Assembly: GCA_030144725.1 (NCBI GenBank)
Contig: JASKMD010000012.1
Location: forward strand, 8,035,333 to 8,099,332
Reading direction: 5' to 3'
Origin: Haematococcus lacustris
Lineage: Eukaryota > Chlorophyta > Chlorophyceae > Chlamydomonadales > Haematococcaceae
Length of the DNA: 64,000 nt
Shown here in pieces: positions 8,793-19,869 of the stretch. Below the pieces are notes generated by a model. It saw only the letters and a program-made list of their open reading frames with translations. It was not told where the DNA came from and did no database searches. The translations under genes and the position numbers were made by a program. Each line of letters begins with the position of its first letter. Positions within the stretch are counted from its first letter, which is position 1.

Positions 8793-11748
8793 CTAGTAGC
8801 TAAGCAGGCTGTCAGCCTTACAAGCACCGAGCTGTTGGTTCTGATTGAAGTCCCAGTGGTCATGAAACAGAATGTGCCACCAGGGATGGGTTTTGCAGTC
8901 ATCAAGGGTGAACCGTTGAAACTTGATGAAGTTGTAGTAGAGGGAGGGAGGGAGGTGACCCGCAGACAACACCTCGCTCCATGTCGAATAGGGGAGGTAT
9001 TTCTGGGGTGTGATCGGCGGTGAAATGATCTGACCTGACCTGAGCCTGGATCTGCATGGATCTGCAATTCTGACATTTCTGACAATTCTGACATTTCTGA
9101 CAATTCTGACAATTCTGACAATTCTGACAATTCTGACAATTCTGACAATTCTGACAGAGAGAGCCCTGCTGATGTCAATGACGGACCTAGGACCTTGGCA
9201 CCCAGTCTGCAGGAGTTGGCTGATCTGAATGAAGGCTTCACTTTTCGCAGGCAAACAAGTGTGACACCTTGCAATGTTGGCCACTGACACTCACTGACGT
9301 TCGCCTTGTACCGGGACACGTTGGCCACCATCACAGGCACCGTTGCCTGAGTCACAAAGTAAGCATGTACGTCAACGTCCTCCGTGGCCAGGAAGATGCG
9401 CTGCAGGGGGCTGCCCGCCTCCTTGGCTTGCATCAATCTGGTGGCTGCGCTCATGAACACCGCTGGGTCCGTGACCATGCCTGGGGTCTCCTTTGCCTTG
9501 TCCCCCCTCCGCACATACACCGACACCCAGGACTGGGTGGCTAGAGCCTCTCGGTCCGCAGGAGAGAAGCGCTGCTCACGCGCCAGTTGCAGCTTGGCCA
9601 AGGTAAGGCTGGTGGGCCGCACCATGAACGCGGATGACTGGCATCTGCATGCACACAGCAACACAGGAGGATCGGGTGCCTGGCAGCACCACTGGCATGG
9701 GTGGTGTCTTAGCCAGGGTGTGCTGCCAGCATGTCAGCAGCGCTCAGCACAGCCAGTGGTGCCCAAGGTTCTTGCCATCCTCATGTTATCATACATGTTG
9801 TTTAACTGCTGTGCTTGCCCTGCTGCCAGCTACCTAGGTACCTAGAGCCCCCGCCCCGCCCCGCCCCGCCCCGCCCCGCCCCGCCCCGCCCCGCCCCGCC
9901 CCGCCCCGCCCCGCCCCGCCCCGCCCCGCCCCGCCCCGCCCCGCCCCGCCCCGCCCCGCCCCGCCCCGCCCCGCCCCGCCCCGCCCCGCCCCGCCCCGCC
10001 CCGCCCCGCCCCGCCCCGCCCCGCCCCGCCCCGCCCCGCCCCGCCCCGCCCCGCCCCGCCCCGCCCCGCCCCGCCCCGCCCCGCCCCGCCCCGCCCCGCC
10101 CCGCCCCGCCCCGCCCCGCCCCGCCCCGCCCCGCCCCGCCCCGCCCCGCCCCGCCCCGCCCCGCCCCGCCCCGCCCCGCCCCGCCCCGCCCCGCCCCGCC
10201 CCGCCCCGCCCCGCCCCGCCCAGGCCAGCCTACCTCCACCAGTAGTACCACCAGACTCTTGGTATTGGAGACTGCTCAAGCATCGCCTTAAACACTTCAG
10301 GGATCCCCAGCTCCTCACTTTGAGGAGAGGGTAGTTTCTTATTGTCGCTCGGTAGCCTCACCAACACCGCTGTGCTGGCATTGGCTCTGTGTTGTTCGTG
10401 CTGTTGGATGTGGTACTCCGGAGCGTCCACAAGAAGTTGCTGGACACTCTGATATGTACAAGATGAGATTGGCTGGAAATAGCACTCATCAAGGGACCGG
10501 GCACCTAAGACCAGGGATCAGGCACCAGCCAGCACTATGGCCAAGCGAGGGTGGTGGCAGTGGTGGCAATTCTATGCCTATGCCTTCTGTGCCTTCTATG
10601 CTTCTAGAACTCCAGTCCATCAGTGCTCCAGTCCCTAGAACCAGTATGCTTCTAAAACTCCAGCACTGCAGAAGCAGGCTGCCTCAGCCAGAGCGGGTGG
10701 GGGGCCAAGGTGGTGCGGGAGGGCTTCCATTAGGTGGTGGAGTAGCCTAGCGGGCCCTGCCTGACAGCTGGGTGACAGTGGGTGAGTTCTGCCACCCCCA
10801 TGTCAGCTGAACTGTGCATGGGCCCCACCACTGTGAGCTGCACCTGCCACGGGACCAGCCTAGGCCAGCAGACTGGGTGATGCAGCGGCTGCTGTCCCCA
10901 GCCTGGAGCCAACGGCAGGCAAGCCAGTGTGGAGCCCGCTGTGGTGCCACCTCCACCCCCTTCCCAGGCCCGAGACCCTCCCCCTGCCTGGGCCCCTTAC
11001 CATGCTGAGGCCCCACCTCCCACTGCCCAGCCCCCCCAGGCTGCACCTGCCCCAGTGCCACCACCCCAGGCTCCCCCTGGTGCAGGTGGCTGGACGGGGA
11101 CACCATCCCATGCCTCAATTTGCAACACATGGGGTGGGTGGGGGGTGCATCACATTTGCTGGTGTTTTGTAATAAGGGATGCACTGATGTCCTCCTGAGC
11201 CACCTCACCACTCACTGACCCTTGCAGTGCGTGCCTCGCATCCACACAGACTCATCAGGTCCCGACACCAAGACTCTGCCCAGGTTCTGGACGTCAGGTG
11301 TAGCAAAATACAACAGGCAAGTTTGTCAGTCACTCTACGGGTAGGGCCAGCAGGGTGGATGAGAGACTAGAGTCATGTGTGCGGTTGACGGTGGAGTGCA
11401 AGTTGTGCTGCTTACCATGGCCAGCCCCATTGAAATACCAATGCTGTGCAAATGGGAGCCGATGCCATGCCATAAACGCTCTGGGGAGTACACGGCGAGT
11501 TTGCGAGTGCGGCAGTCATATGGGTGCTGATGCTCCCAGATTTGGCGCTGGGCGAACAGCGTGCCCCATAGCGCTTGGGCATCTGGTGGCTGAGCTTGTT
11601 TGAACGTCCATGCGCCGGGTCCGAAAGCGCCGCAAGCTGTCATCTCTTGCGCGAGGGTGGCATTCGAGATGGGTTTACTGTACAAGTGGTGCTGCGGCTG
11701 AGCATATCCAAGGGGCGCAAGCAGCAGTAGAATCAGGACAGCTGCCAT
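8793..11748 (-). CDS. GT23-like fucosyltransferase, secretory pathway (multi-exon)
   Basis: Predicted Golgi glycosyltransferase resembling alpha-1,6-fucosyltransferases. Exon 1 (11416-11748, ATG at 11748) starts with a signal peptide or anchor ([17 protein letters not shown]) and ends [16 protein letters not shown]. Exon 2 (11216-11286) reads [15 protein letters not shown]. Exon 3 (10234-10317) ends VWWYYWWR. Exon 4 (9295-9644) has FMVRP and the hallmark [15 protein letters not shown], which resembles the HVRRTDK donor-binding motif, then [11 protein letters not shown]. Exon phases agree through these four exons. A further minus-strand exon at 8793-9002 ([11 protein letters not shown] to a stop) has a good acceptor but is out of phase with exon 4, so at least one exon between them is unresolved and the C-terminus is tentative. 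Intron 3 is a (CCCCG)n array and intron 2 carries an antisense transposon fragment. Confidence 0.62.
9067..9155. repeat. tandem repeat (ttctgacaa/ttctgacat units)
   Basis: About ten 9-bp units of the type attctgaca lie in the unresolved 3' part of the fucosyltransferase gene. Confidence 0.85.
9849..10220. repeat. (CCCCG)n pentanucleotide array in a fucosyltransferase intron
   Basis: About 74 uninterrupted copies, lying wholly between the splice donor at 10233 and the acceptor at 9645. The ORFs across it in both strands are repeat artefacts. The same pentamer, read on the other strand, is expanded in copy D at the right end. Confidence 0.97.
10540..11120 (+). mobile_element. degenerate fragment of a TnpB/Fanzor-like element inside a fucosyltransferase intron
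   Basis: In shifting frames the plus strand gives [37 protein letters not shown] and [17 protein letters not shown]. These correspond to the post-zinc-ribbon linker and the RuvC-III-like LDRDxN block of copies B and D, with the second Asp-preceding residue altered (LDGD). It is antisense to the host gene and clearly non-functional. Confidence 0.5.
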
Positions 11749-11751
11749 CAA

Positions 11752-12516
11752 GAGAAATAAGAAGTTCAGGGCTATGGTATTACATGTAAGCTCTGTTCTG
11801 CTGATGCGGATCGTACATGTCGGCTCGAACCAGGCAGCAGGGGAAAGGTGTGACGGGCCTAGTTAGAGGCCCAGAGCACGGGCCATGCCCGACGCCCAGC
11901 CCGCTTTATCGCTTCTGGTCCCCGTCCCCCACTGGTTGCTACTTGACCTACAGAGGTACAACACGCGTTTCCTCAAGCAGCTCCGTGTTGTCAAGCAGCT
12001 CAGTAATCGAGCAGCGCGGTATGGTATGGTAAAGATAATGTGCATGTTCGAACCGGGCGCCGAATCACACTCGAACCAGAACGAACGCCCCTCGGTTCGA
12101 TCCCGCCGCTAGCCCACTTAGCGCCGCAGCTCTAATGTGGTGCTACTAGAGCTGGGTGCAATTACATGCTCCCAGCAGGCTGACCCATCAGTAGCAGCTT
12201 CTGATGCTGCCCAGCATCCCCACCTTTGTGCTGCCTGCACTTACAACCTTGTTCTAGTAGGCTTAAGCAGCAACAACAGCTGTTGCTACTGCCTAGCAGC
12301 CCCAACCCCTTGCTGCCTGCACCTGCTGGGTGCTATTACATGCTCCCAGCAGGCTGAACCAGTAGTAACTGCAGCATCTATTGCCTAGCAGCCCCACCTC
12401 CCACCGTTTTGTCTTGTTCGACCCAGCGTCACACGTCACCCCTTTTCGGTGGTTCAAAATCTCGTTCGGGCCCCACCTATAAGGTATGGTATAACATGGA
12501 GCCTTGATCAGGGAAT
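11752..12516. other. no gene seen; a locally duplicated block
   Basis: Two diverged copies of attacatgctcccagcaggct lie at about 12161 and 12336, each followed by a similar CAG-rich stretch. At ~12098 there is a ggttcgatcccgcc sequence resembling a tRNA B box, but no matching A box or acceptor stem was found, so no tRNA is called. Confidence 0.4.
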
Positions 12517-12529
12517 CAGGGAGCAGTCA

Positions 12530-12714
12530 TCCCGCCCCGTCGTGCGGTGAAGTGGCTCAGTTTGTGAAGGGTGATTTCTACAATTGAGAGGTCGTGGGTT
12601 CGACTCCACTACGACGAAAAAGTAACTCTCGTGGGATAGTGTCGGCGCCTCATGCCGGAGTCCTCCCTAAATGCACGCTGGTGTTAAACCGGAGTAGTCT
12701 TTCTTTCTTTCTTT
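12530..12714 (+). mobile_element. tRNA-derived SINE with 13-bp target-site duplication
   Basis: The head is tRNA-like: cgtcgtg and tacgacg can pair as a 7-bp acceptor stem, with an A-box-like gtggctcagtttgtgaagg and a B box ggttcgactcc. A ~100-bp unrelated body follows and ends in a ttctttctttctttc tail. The element is flanked by perfect copies of cagggagcagtca at 12517-12529 and 12715-12727, as expected for target-primed retroposition. The tail and duplications argue against a functional tRNA gene. Confidence 0.75.
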
Positions 12715-12727
12715 CAGGGAGCAGTCA

Positions 12728-13393
12728 GGCCGTCCTGTATCCCTATCCTAGTCCTAGTCCCTAGTACCCTGTCCTGGCCCCTACACTTCTCCACAGGAGT
12801 CAGAGACCGGTGTGTGTCCCTAACCTAGGTCCCTAGCCTTAGGAGTCGCTAGAGCCCTACCCTACCCTATGCATACTCTAGCGCACACACATCCCCTCTG
12901 TAAAGGGCAATCGAATTGTTTGTTTGTTTTTGCTCATGGCATGATGCACATGTCACTATCGCTGCCGCTGGTGCCGCCGCTGCCGCTGCCGCAGCAGGCC
13001 TCTGTCGCGCACGCACTCCCACTCCTGGCCTGGTCTGCCTGGGTTAGGCATAGCTGGGCAGCCCAATGTGCGCCAATGTGGCCCAATGTGCGCCGCATGG
13101 TGTGTGGCATGACAGTCAGCTGGCTGTTGGAGGAGGGTGGGGTGGTGGTGACTACAGCCATGCAGGTTGAGGTGGCTTTGCAACCGCCCTCCCCCCTCCC
13201 CCCCCAGCCCCTCCCACCCCCAACCCTGCCCTCCCAACCCCGGGGCGGGGCGGGGCGGGCGGGCTTGAGTTTTGGATAGGCAGCCCCACTTACACGTACA
13301 CCTGGGGGTTTAGCTTGTAACGACCCCATCCCCTTTTCCCTCAACAAAGTACACATAATACTACTGCTGCTACAAAGACAAGGCTGCCTCACA
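12728..13393. other. no gene seen
   Basis: Low-complexity pieces only: ccctagtcctag-type repeats near 12750-12860, CCG-rich triplets near 12960-13000, and a cccctccc/ggggcgggg stretch at 13185-13262. Confidence 0.4.
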
Positions 13394-13408
13394 AGTCTGC
13401 TTAGTCAG

Positions 13409-16400
13409 CCCAACAAAATTTATTCAACAAGGAACAACATGTTGGACTGTGGGTAATCTCACTCAGCTACTACAAACAAATTGTAGCATCCTCGGTCGCA
13501 CCCTTGATGACTACCAACCCCACACCGGCGGCACTATTTCCCCCTAGACCACTGGGCACCTCATCAAAACTAACAGCTCGACGCTTTGTAAGGCTAACAG
13601 CCAGTGTAAACTACTAGGGCCTATGCATTGTTGCGGGCCCGACCATCAGTGCCCCGCCAGTACTCTGCAGCCTGGTGCAGCCTTTGCTTGACCTTTGGAA
13701 GCCGGTCATTGACCCGCTTGTAGCCCTGCTGGTACTCCTTGCCAACGGGGGGCAGGGCCTCCCTGTCCTCCCAGCTGCACAGCTCCAGGGGGCGCTGCAT
13801 GCTCTCCCCAATGCGCTGGAAGCTGAGGCAGGGGTTGGTGTCCCGGTCCAGCCACCTGCCCCATGGGGGAGCCTGGGGTCGTGGCACTGGGCCAGGTGCA
13901 GCAGGGAGGGGCTGGGTTGGGGGAGGGGGAGGTGGTGGCTCCTGGGCTGGGGGAAGGGGAGGGGGGCCCTGGGCAGGGGAGGTGGGGTCCTGGGCAGGGG
14001 CAGGGGGTTGGGCGGCACCTGATGGCACCACTGCAGGCCCCGCACATACTTAGCATGCCGCAGGCTCCAGGCTGGGCGCACCAGCCGCTGGTTGACCTGG
14101 CCTGCTGGGGGTACCCAGTCTGCGGGCCTAGGCCGGTCATCTGGCAGGTGCAGCTCACATGGCTGGCGGGCATGCACGGACGAGCTGACACGGCTGGTAC
14201 GGAACTCATCCACAGTCACCAGCCTGTCAGGCCTGGGATCTGTGATGGCCCTGCTGGTCTGCTGCACCACCTTGCGAAACCCCTCCCGCACCGCCTTGGA
14301 TTTCCACCGACCCTGGCAAAAGCAGCCCGCTCCCAGGAACACCGCCACTCCCCTCTCCCGGTGGTAGTGCTGGCGTGACACCCACTTCATCCCATTCACC
14401 ACCTGCAGGTCAGGTCAGGTCAGGTCGGGTGACCCGGGTCGGGTCGGTCGGGTCGGGTCGGGTCGGGTCGGTCGGGTCGGGTCGGGTCGGGTCGGGTCGG
14501 GTCGGGTCGGGTCGGGTCGGGTCGGGTCGGGTCGGGTCGGGTCGGGTCGGGTCGGGTCGGGTCGGGTCGGGTCGGGTCGGGTCGGGTCGGGTCGGGTCGG
14601 GTCGGGTCGGGTCGGGTCGGGTCGGGTCGGGTCGGGTCGGGTCGGGTCGGGTCGGGTCGGGTCGGGTCGGGTCGGGTCGGGTCGGGTCGGGTCGGGTCGG
14701 GTCGGGTCGGGTCGGGTCGGGTCGGGTCGGGTCGGGTCGGGTCGGGTCGGGTCGGGTCGGGTCGGGTCGGGTCGGGTCGGGTCGGGTCGGGTCGGGTCGG
14801 GTCGGGTCGGGTCGGGTCGGGTCGGGTCGGGTCGGGTCGGGTCGGGTCGGGTCGGGTCGGGTCGGGTCGGGTCGGGTCGGGTCGGGTCGGGTCGGGTCGG
14901 GTCGGGTCGGGTCGGGTCGGGTCGGGTCGGGTCGGGTCGGGTCGGGTCGGGTCGGGTCGGGTCGGGTCGGGTCGGGTCGGGTCGGGTCGGGTCGGGTCGG
15001 GTCGGGTCGGGTCGGGTCGGGTCGGGTCGGGTCGGGTCGGGTCGGGTCGGGTCGGGTCGGGTCGGGTCGGGTCGGGTCGGGTCGGGTCGGGTCGGGTCGG
15101 GTCGGGTCGGGTCGGGTCGGGTCGGGTCGGGTCGGGTCGGGTCGGGTCGGGTCGGGTCGGGTCGGGTCGGGTCGGGTCGGGTCGGGTCGGGTCGGGTCGG
15201 GTCGGGTCGGGTCGGGTCGGGTCGGGTCGGGTCGGGTCGGGTCGGGTCGGGTCGGGTCGGGTCGGGTCGGGTCGGGTCGGGTCGGGTCGGGTCGGGTCGG
15301 GTCGGGTCGGGTCGGGTCGGGTCGGGTCGGGTCGGGTCGGGTCGGGTCGGGTCGGGTCGGGTCGGGTCGGGTCGGGTCGGGTCGGGTCGGGTCGGGTCGG
15401 GTCGGGTCGGGTCGGGTCGGGTCGGGTCGGGTCGGGTCGGGTCGGGTCGGGTCGGGTCGGGTCGGGTCGGGTCGGGTCGGGTCGGGTCGGGTCGGGTCGG
15501 GTCGGGTCGGGTCGGGTCGGGTCGGGTCGGGTCGGGTCGGGTCGGGTCGGGTCGGGTCGGGTCGGGTCGGGTCGGGTCGGGTCGGGTCGGGTCGGGTCGG
15601 GTCGGGTCGGGTCGGGTCGGGTCGGGTCGGGTCGGGTCGGGTCGGGTCGGGTCGGGTCGGGTCGGGTCGGGTCGGGTCGGGTCGGGTCGGGTCGGGTCGG
15701 GTCGGGTCGGGTCGGGGCATCTTAGATCTGTGCCAGCAGCTGTGGTTCTTAGATGTTGAGCTGCACTGGGGGGGGCAGTTGGGCTGGGGCGGCTGCAGAG
15801 CGGGGGGAGCTGCGTGTGGCAAGGCGGGGGTGAGTATAGGGAGGGCAAGCTGGGTCAGGTGGGGGAGGGGGGCCGGGGGCTGGACCTGCTGCTGGGAAGC
15901 CTTGAGTGGGCTGCCCTAGGAAGGACTGGAGCAGCATTGTTGTTGTTAGGTAGCACTGCTTGCTGCCCATGGTCATGCGCTTGTTAATCTCAGCCACAAC
16001 AGCGTCAACTTGCGCTGGGCTGAGATCAGGTCGCGCTGCCTCCACGAATGGCAGCCTTGATGACCTGGCGCCGCTCTCCAACTACCTCTTGCTGCCCACT
16101 GCCACTGGCACCTACATACATGGGACGGCATAGCACACGCGCAGCGACTTGATTTAGGGAGTCGCAGTGTCGCGTGGTGCACACTGCGTCGCTTCGTCAG
16201 GGGGGCCTAGTCTTTCGTCTTACCGGCTGCACTCTGTGCGGGGCGCTTGCGTTTCTTATTCCGCGACATTTGAGGGGTTCAGCATCATTATCCAAGCGCA
16301 GTGGCCGTGCTGGGTGGTGCATCAGGTCGCCATCCAACCAGAGTGCCGGCAACCGGAAAGAGGCGGAAGTAATATCCATTACACATTTCACACAAAACAG

Positions 16401-16484
16401 ACACCCTAGGGCTCAGACTCAGGCTTCTATGTCGGCAACTTCTATGTCAGCCCTGACATTGGCCTGGGGTAGGAGGGCGTCCAA
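13409..16484 (-). mobile_element. TnpB/Fanzor-like transposon copy B
   Basis: Minus-strand element flanked by a perfect 15-bp direct repeat (agtctgcttagtcag) at 13394-13408 and 16485-16499. The 5' part (about 15740-16182) encodes DLSPAQVDAVVAEINKRMTM and a Pro-rich stretch. It is joined through a (GGTCG)n array, at an intron acceptor (14402), to the C-terminal half. That half reads VVNGMKWVSRQHYHRERGV, GAGCFCQG, VDEFRTSRVSS and CELHLPDDRPRPADWVPPAG, then in a second frame GRWLDRDTNPCLSFQRIGES, RPLELCSW and YKRVNDRLPK. EFRTS followed by LDRDxN fits the published [TS][TS]...RD signature of TnpB/Fanzor, but the usual zinc-finger cysteines are mostly absent. The central region is missing, so this copy cannot encode a whole nuclease. 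Confidence 0.62.
14404..15716. repeat. (GGTCG)n pentanucleotide array in the intron of copy B
   Basis: About 1.3 kb. A few GGTCA units lie next to the splice acceptor at 14402-14405, then ~255 almost perfect GGTCG units. The 514-, 470- and 477-residue ORFs spanning it on both strands are artefacts of a unit that has no stop codon in several frames. Confidence 0.97.
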
Positions 16485-16574
16485 AGTCTGCTTAGTCAGT
16501 CATTATGCTCATGTGACATCTTTCACATGCGACAGGCCCATGCACAATGCCATGCAGGACAATGACAACATGCC

Positions 16575-16892
16575 ATGCTACTCTATCAACTGCGCACGAT
16601 TCGCTCAAGGATTGACATCTGGGTTCCCATTACCGCAGCAATCTTCTTTACCACGCAAATGACAGCCTGTGACACAGACCATGTTTGTGTGCACAAGGAC
16701 CCAATCGAACGACCGGACACAGCTGATCACGCAAGACGCCTCCGGCGGGCTATGTGCCTGGAGCTTTGTACTGAGGCCTTCATTGACATCAGCAGGGCTC
16801 TCTCTAGTGCATTCCTAAGCATCACAGATGATAGGGCAGAAGAAATTATGAGGGGGGTGATGGAGCGATTGACGAGGGGAGTGACAGAGTGA
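16575..16892 (+). CDS. candidate coding segment of unknown type
   Basis: An open reading of 105 codons with non-repetitive, charged composition ([53 protein letters not shown]) ends in a TGA at 16890-16892. A related stretch occurs on the minus strand at about 9150-9240 ([12 protein letters not shown] and IDISRALSV), so it belongs to a dispersed family, perhaps a transposon exon. No family recognised. It lies just outside the right target duplication of copy B. Confidence 0.25.
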   Translation: MLLYQLRTIRSRIDIWVPITAAIFFTTQMTACDTDHVCVHKDPIERPDTADHARRLRRAMCLELCTEAFIDISRALSSAFLSITDDRAEEIMRGVMERLTRGVTE

Positions 16893-17018
16893 TGAATGAG
16901 GTGCAAGCACGGTTTGCTAGAAGCCAGTGCTCCTTGCACTTGTCGCATGTTTGAGAGGGATGTATACAGATATGCATCAGGAGCATGCTGCACACCATGC
17001 ACATGCCATGCATCAGGC

Positions 17019-19869
17019 TCAGTGCCCCAATAGGGGCAAGAGAGAGAGCAGGGACATCACATACCAAGGGCTGCTATGCATCCCTCCCACACCTGCCAGC
17101 TGCATGGCATCCAGATGCGAGCGCCCCTGCCTCCCATGTTGCTGCGCTACCTGCTCCTGCTCCTCCTCCTGTACTTCCCTTAGCCCACTATGCTGCTCCT
17201 GTGCAGCTGTCCCGCTGCTGCTGACCCACCCCCTGCTCCACTCCTCCCACTGCTCCTCACTCTTCACGCTGATGCTGTGGCTGAAACCCAAGGCAGCAAA
17301 GCCCACCTGGGGCTCACCCTCCAGGGGTGCCTCTATGGCCTTGCTGCCGCTGACAGACCAGCGCAGCGACAGCAGCCCTAGGCTCTCTGCCGTGGTGCCG
17401 CTTACGCTGGGGGGTCGGGGCGGGGCAGTGGCCCCTGGGCGGGGAGGGTGGCAGGGTGTGTGCTGTGTGCTAGGGCTCTGAGGGGGTGACGGCAGCGCTA
17501 GACCGAGACTGCTTACATGGTTGAGGGGGATGCTGAGGGGGACCTTGGCTGGACGAGGGGCCCTGGGCAGGGGTGGCAGGCCCTTGACAGGCGAGGGGGC
17601 TGTTGGGCTGGGCCTGGGCCGTGTGGCGGGGCCTGACAGCTGGCCAATGCTAGGGATGGGCCCCCTGCTGCTCAGTTGCGAGGAGCTGGGCTGCAAGGTG
17701 GAGTAGGCGGCAGTCGAACCTGAGGCAGAGTGGCAGAGTGCCCTGGGGCCTGGCGGCAGGGGAGTGGCGGCCAGCAGGCTGCGTGCCCTGGGGTTGGGGC
17801 CGTCAGGCAGAGGCTGTGACAGCCGCTGGGTCAGGGGAGGCTGGACAGTCTGAGGTCTGGAGTTCAACAGGAAGGCCACCTGGGCCACCGCTAGACCCAC
17901 ACCGGTATGGGCAGATACGTGGCGTTGGGTGAACCCTATGGTGCTGTGTCGGTGGGTGATGGGTGGGCGGGTACGGGGGAGGGGTGGGTGCCTGAGCAGA
18001 GGGGCCGAAGTGGGAGGGGCTGAGCCAGCAATTGCTCCATGCGCAGGCTGAAGATCAGGTTCAGCAGCTGCCCCTACCTCAGCCACATGCTCAGGTGCCA
18101 CCGTGGCTTGCACTGCTACCGCAACTGCCTCCTCAGACTTGGCTGTTGTGTCAGGCACCTCAGGTGGCTGGGACTCAGCCGCGGCCTCAGGCTCCAGTGT
18201 TGGCCTGGGCTCTACTACAGGCTCTGGCTCAGTTGCAAGCCCGGGCAGGTTAGGTACCTCGACAGCTGCCCCAGGCTCAGTAACAGGCCCCACAGCTGCT
18301 GCCAGAACACTGCCCATGCCAACTGGCCTGCCTGCTGCTGCTGCCTCGGTTGCCACCGTGGCCACCTCTGCTGGGTGCAAGGTGCTGTGCTGTAGCGCTG
18401 AACCCAGTGCAGCACCTTTACTGCAGGCAGCAGAGGTCCCAAGCTCCTCACTGCCACAGCCGCGGTGCCGCTCTTGCCACTGGTGCTGCTGTCCCTGCTG
18501 CTCCACATGCTGCTGTGGCTGCTGCTGCTGTTGCTGCTGCTCTGCATATACGATGAAATGAGGCAGGAGGACAGGAGGGCGCAGCACGATGTCCTGGCCA
18601 GCCACCGCCGCCAGGGGTGGTGGGCTGGAGGGAGGGCCATGGTGGGGCCTGGGACTGCCCGCATGGTGGGGCGTGGGACTGCCATGGGTCTGTGCATGAG
18701 GGGCATGGCTGTGGCTAGGTCCACAAGGGAGGTGGCTGGGCGAGGTGCCCACCTGCCCGCTGTGCTGCGTGGGTTTCTGAGGGGCAACACCACCATGCGA
18801 CCTGGCCATCTCCCTTGTGCCAGCAGCCGCAGCAGCAGGAGCAGCCGCCGCCGCCGCCGCCGCAGCAGCAGCAGGAGCGTGTGGGGAGGCTGCGCGGCTG
18901 TGAGAGTGGGAGTCAAGGGAGTGGCGGCTGGGGCTGCCACCTGGCAGGCTGTTCTTTAAGAACCGAGGGGTTCTGTCCCATGAGCCGCGGCAGACAAGCA
19001 CTTGCTTGGGTGAGCCACCGCCTGACCGGCTGCTCTTTGCTGACCCAAAGGAGTCGCCTGACATGGCGGAGGTGTGATCCAAGCTTGCCCCACCTACGCT
19101 GAGATGCAGGCCAAACACCTGGGATGCCCTTCGGCTCCTCCCTGCCGGGCTCCATTGAGGCAAGAAGGGAGCGTCTAGGGAAGCTCGACCGCCTGCCAGC
19201 GGCTGTTGTCCCTGCGCTGCCCCTGCCCCTGCTTGTACTCTTGCCCGGGTTGGTGCCAGGGTTGGGCTGTGAAAGCCATTCTGGCAGAGGCCAGAGGATC
19301 TCGTTGAGACAGGACTGTCAGGTTTGGGGCCAGAGTCTGCTGAACTGCCATCACAGCCACTGCCCGGCAGGGGACTATTGGCCATGCGTCTGGGCACGGG
19401 GGAGCTGCTGTGCAGGCGTGAATGGTGGGCCGGCACTCCCCCATGACTGTGGTGCAGGCGAACGGGGCTGCTGGCTGAGGTGCCAGTGGGTGAGCTGAGG
19501 GAGAGGCGTGACGGCCTGGAGGCTGCTGCCTGCTTGTCCAAGCTGGCAAGTGGTGCTGGCAGACCTGAGGGGTCCTGGTGATGACCTCTGCTCCTGACAG
19601 CTGGGTCTGGGCTAAGCTTGTTGACGGGAGCTAGGGTGGGCAGCGGCTCCTCGCCGGACTCCAGAACCATCATGACCCCTGAGGCATCGTGGACAATGGG
19701 TAGAAGCAGTAAAACCTTCAATAAAGTCACCCTGGAACCTCAGCCATTCCAACCGCATAGCCAGCTCATGCATGTGTGCACCATCTATTGCATGTTGGAA
19801 GCTGAGAGCCGCTAAGCATCCTTTGGCTGAGGGCTCAGGTTGTGTGAAACTCCGACCAACCTGATCCAT
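17019..19869 (-). CDS. large Ser/Pro/Ala-rich, probably disordered protein of unknown function
   Basis: Two exons, 19731-19869 and 17019-19678, joined by a 52-bp intron (donor GTGACT, acceptor gatgcctcag) in matching phase, give 932 residues from the ATG at 19869. The N-terminal ~75 residues look folded (AIDGAHMHELAMRLEWLRFQ, then GVMMVLESGEEPLPTLAP). The rest is low complexity: Ser/Pro/Arg motifs typical of phosphorylation targets (RPSRLSLSSPTG, SPSRHSLDSHSHSR), a run of 12 Ala, and a Gln run after YAE. A less repetitive C-terminal segment includes LGLLSLRWSVSGSKAIEAPL and VGFAALGFSHSISVKSEEQW. No intron is obvious in 2.66 kb, unusual here, though unseen introns within the open frame cannot be excluded. 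No family recognised. Confidence 0.5.

Noticed and set aside
12536..12615. Functional tRNA gene
   Set aside because: The A and B boxes and acceptor pairing are present, but the D and T arms are poor, and a body, a tail and target duplications show a SINE.
14375..15919. Long ORFs over the GGTCG array (514, 477 and 470 codons)
   Set aside because: A pentamer without stop codons stays open in several frames on both strands; there is no conserved sequence besides the repeat.
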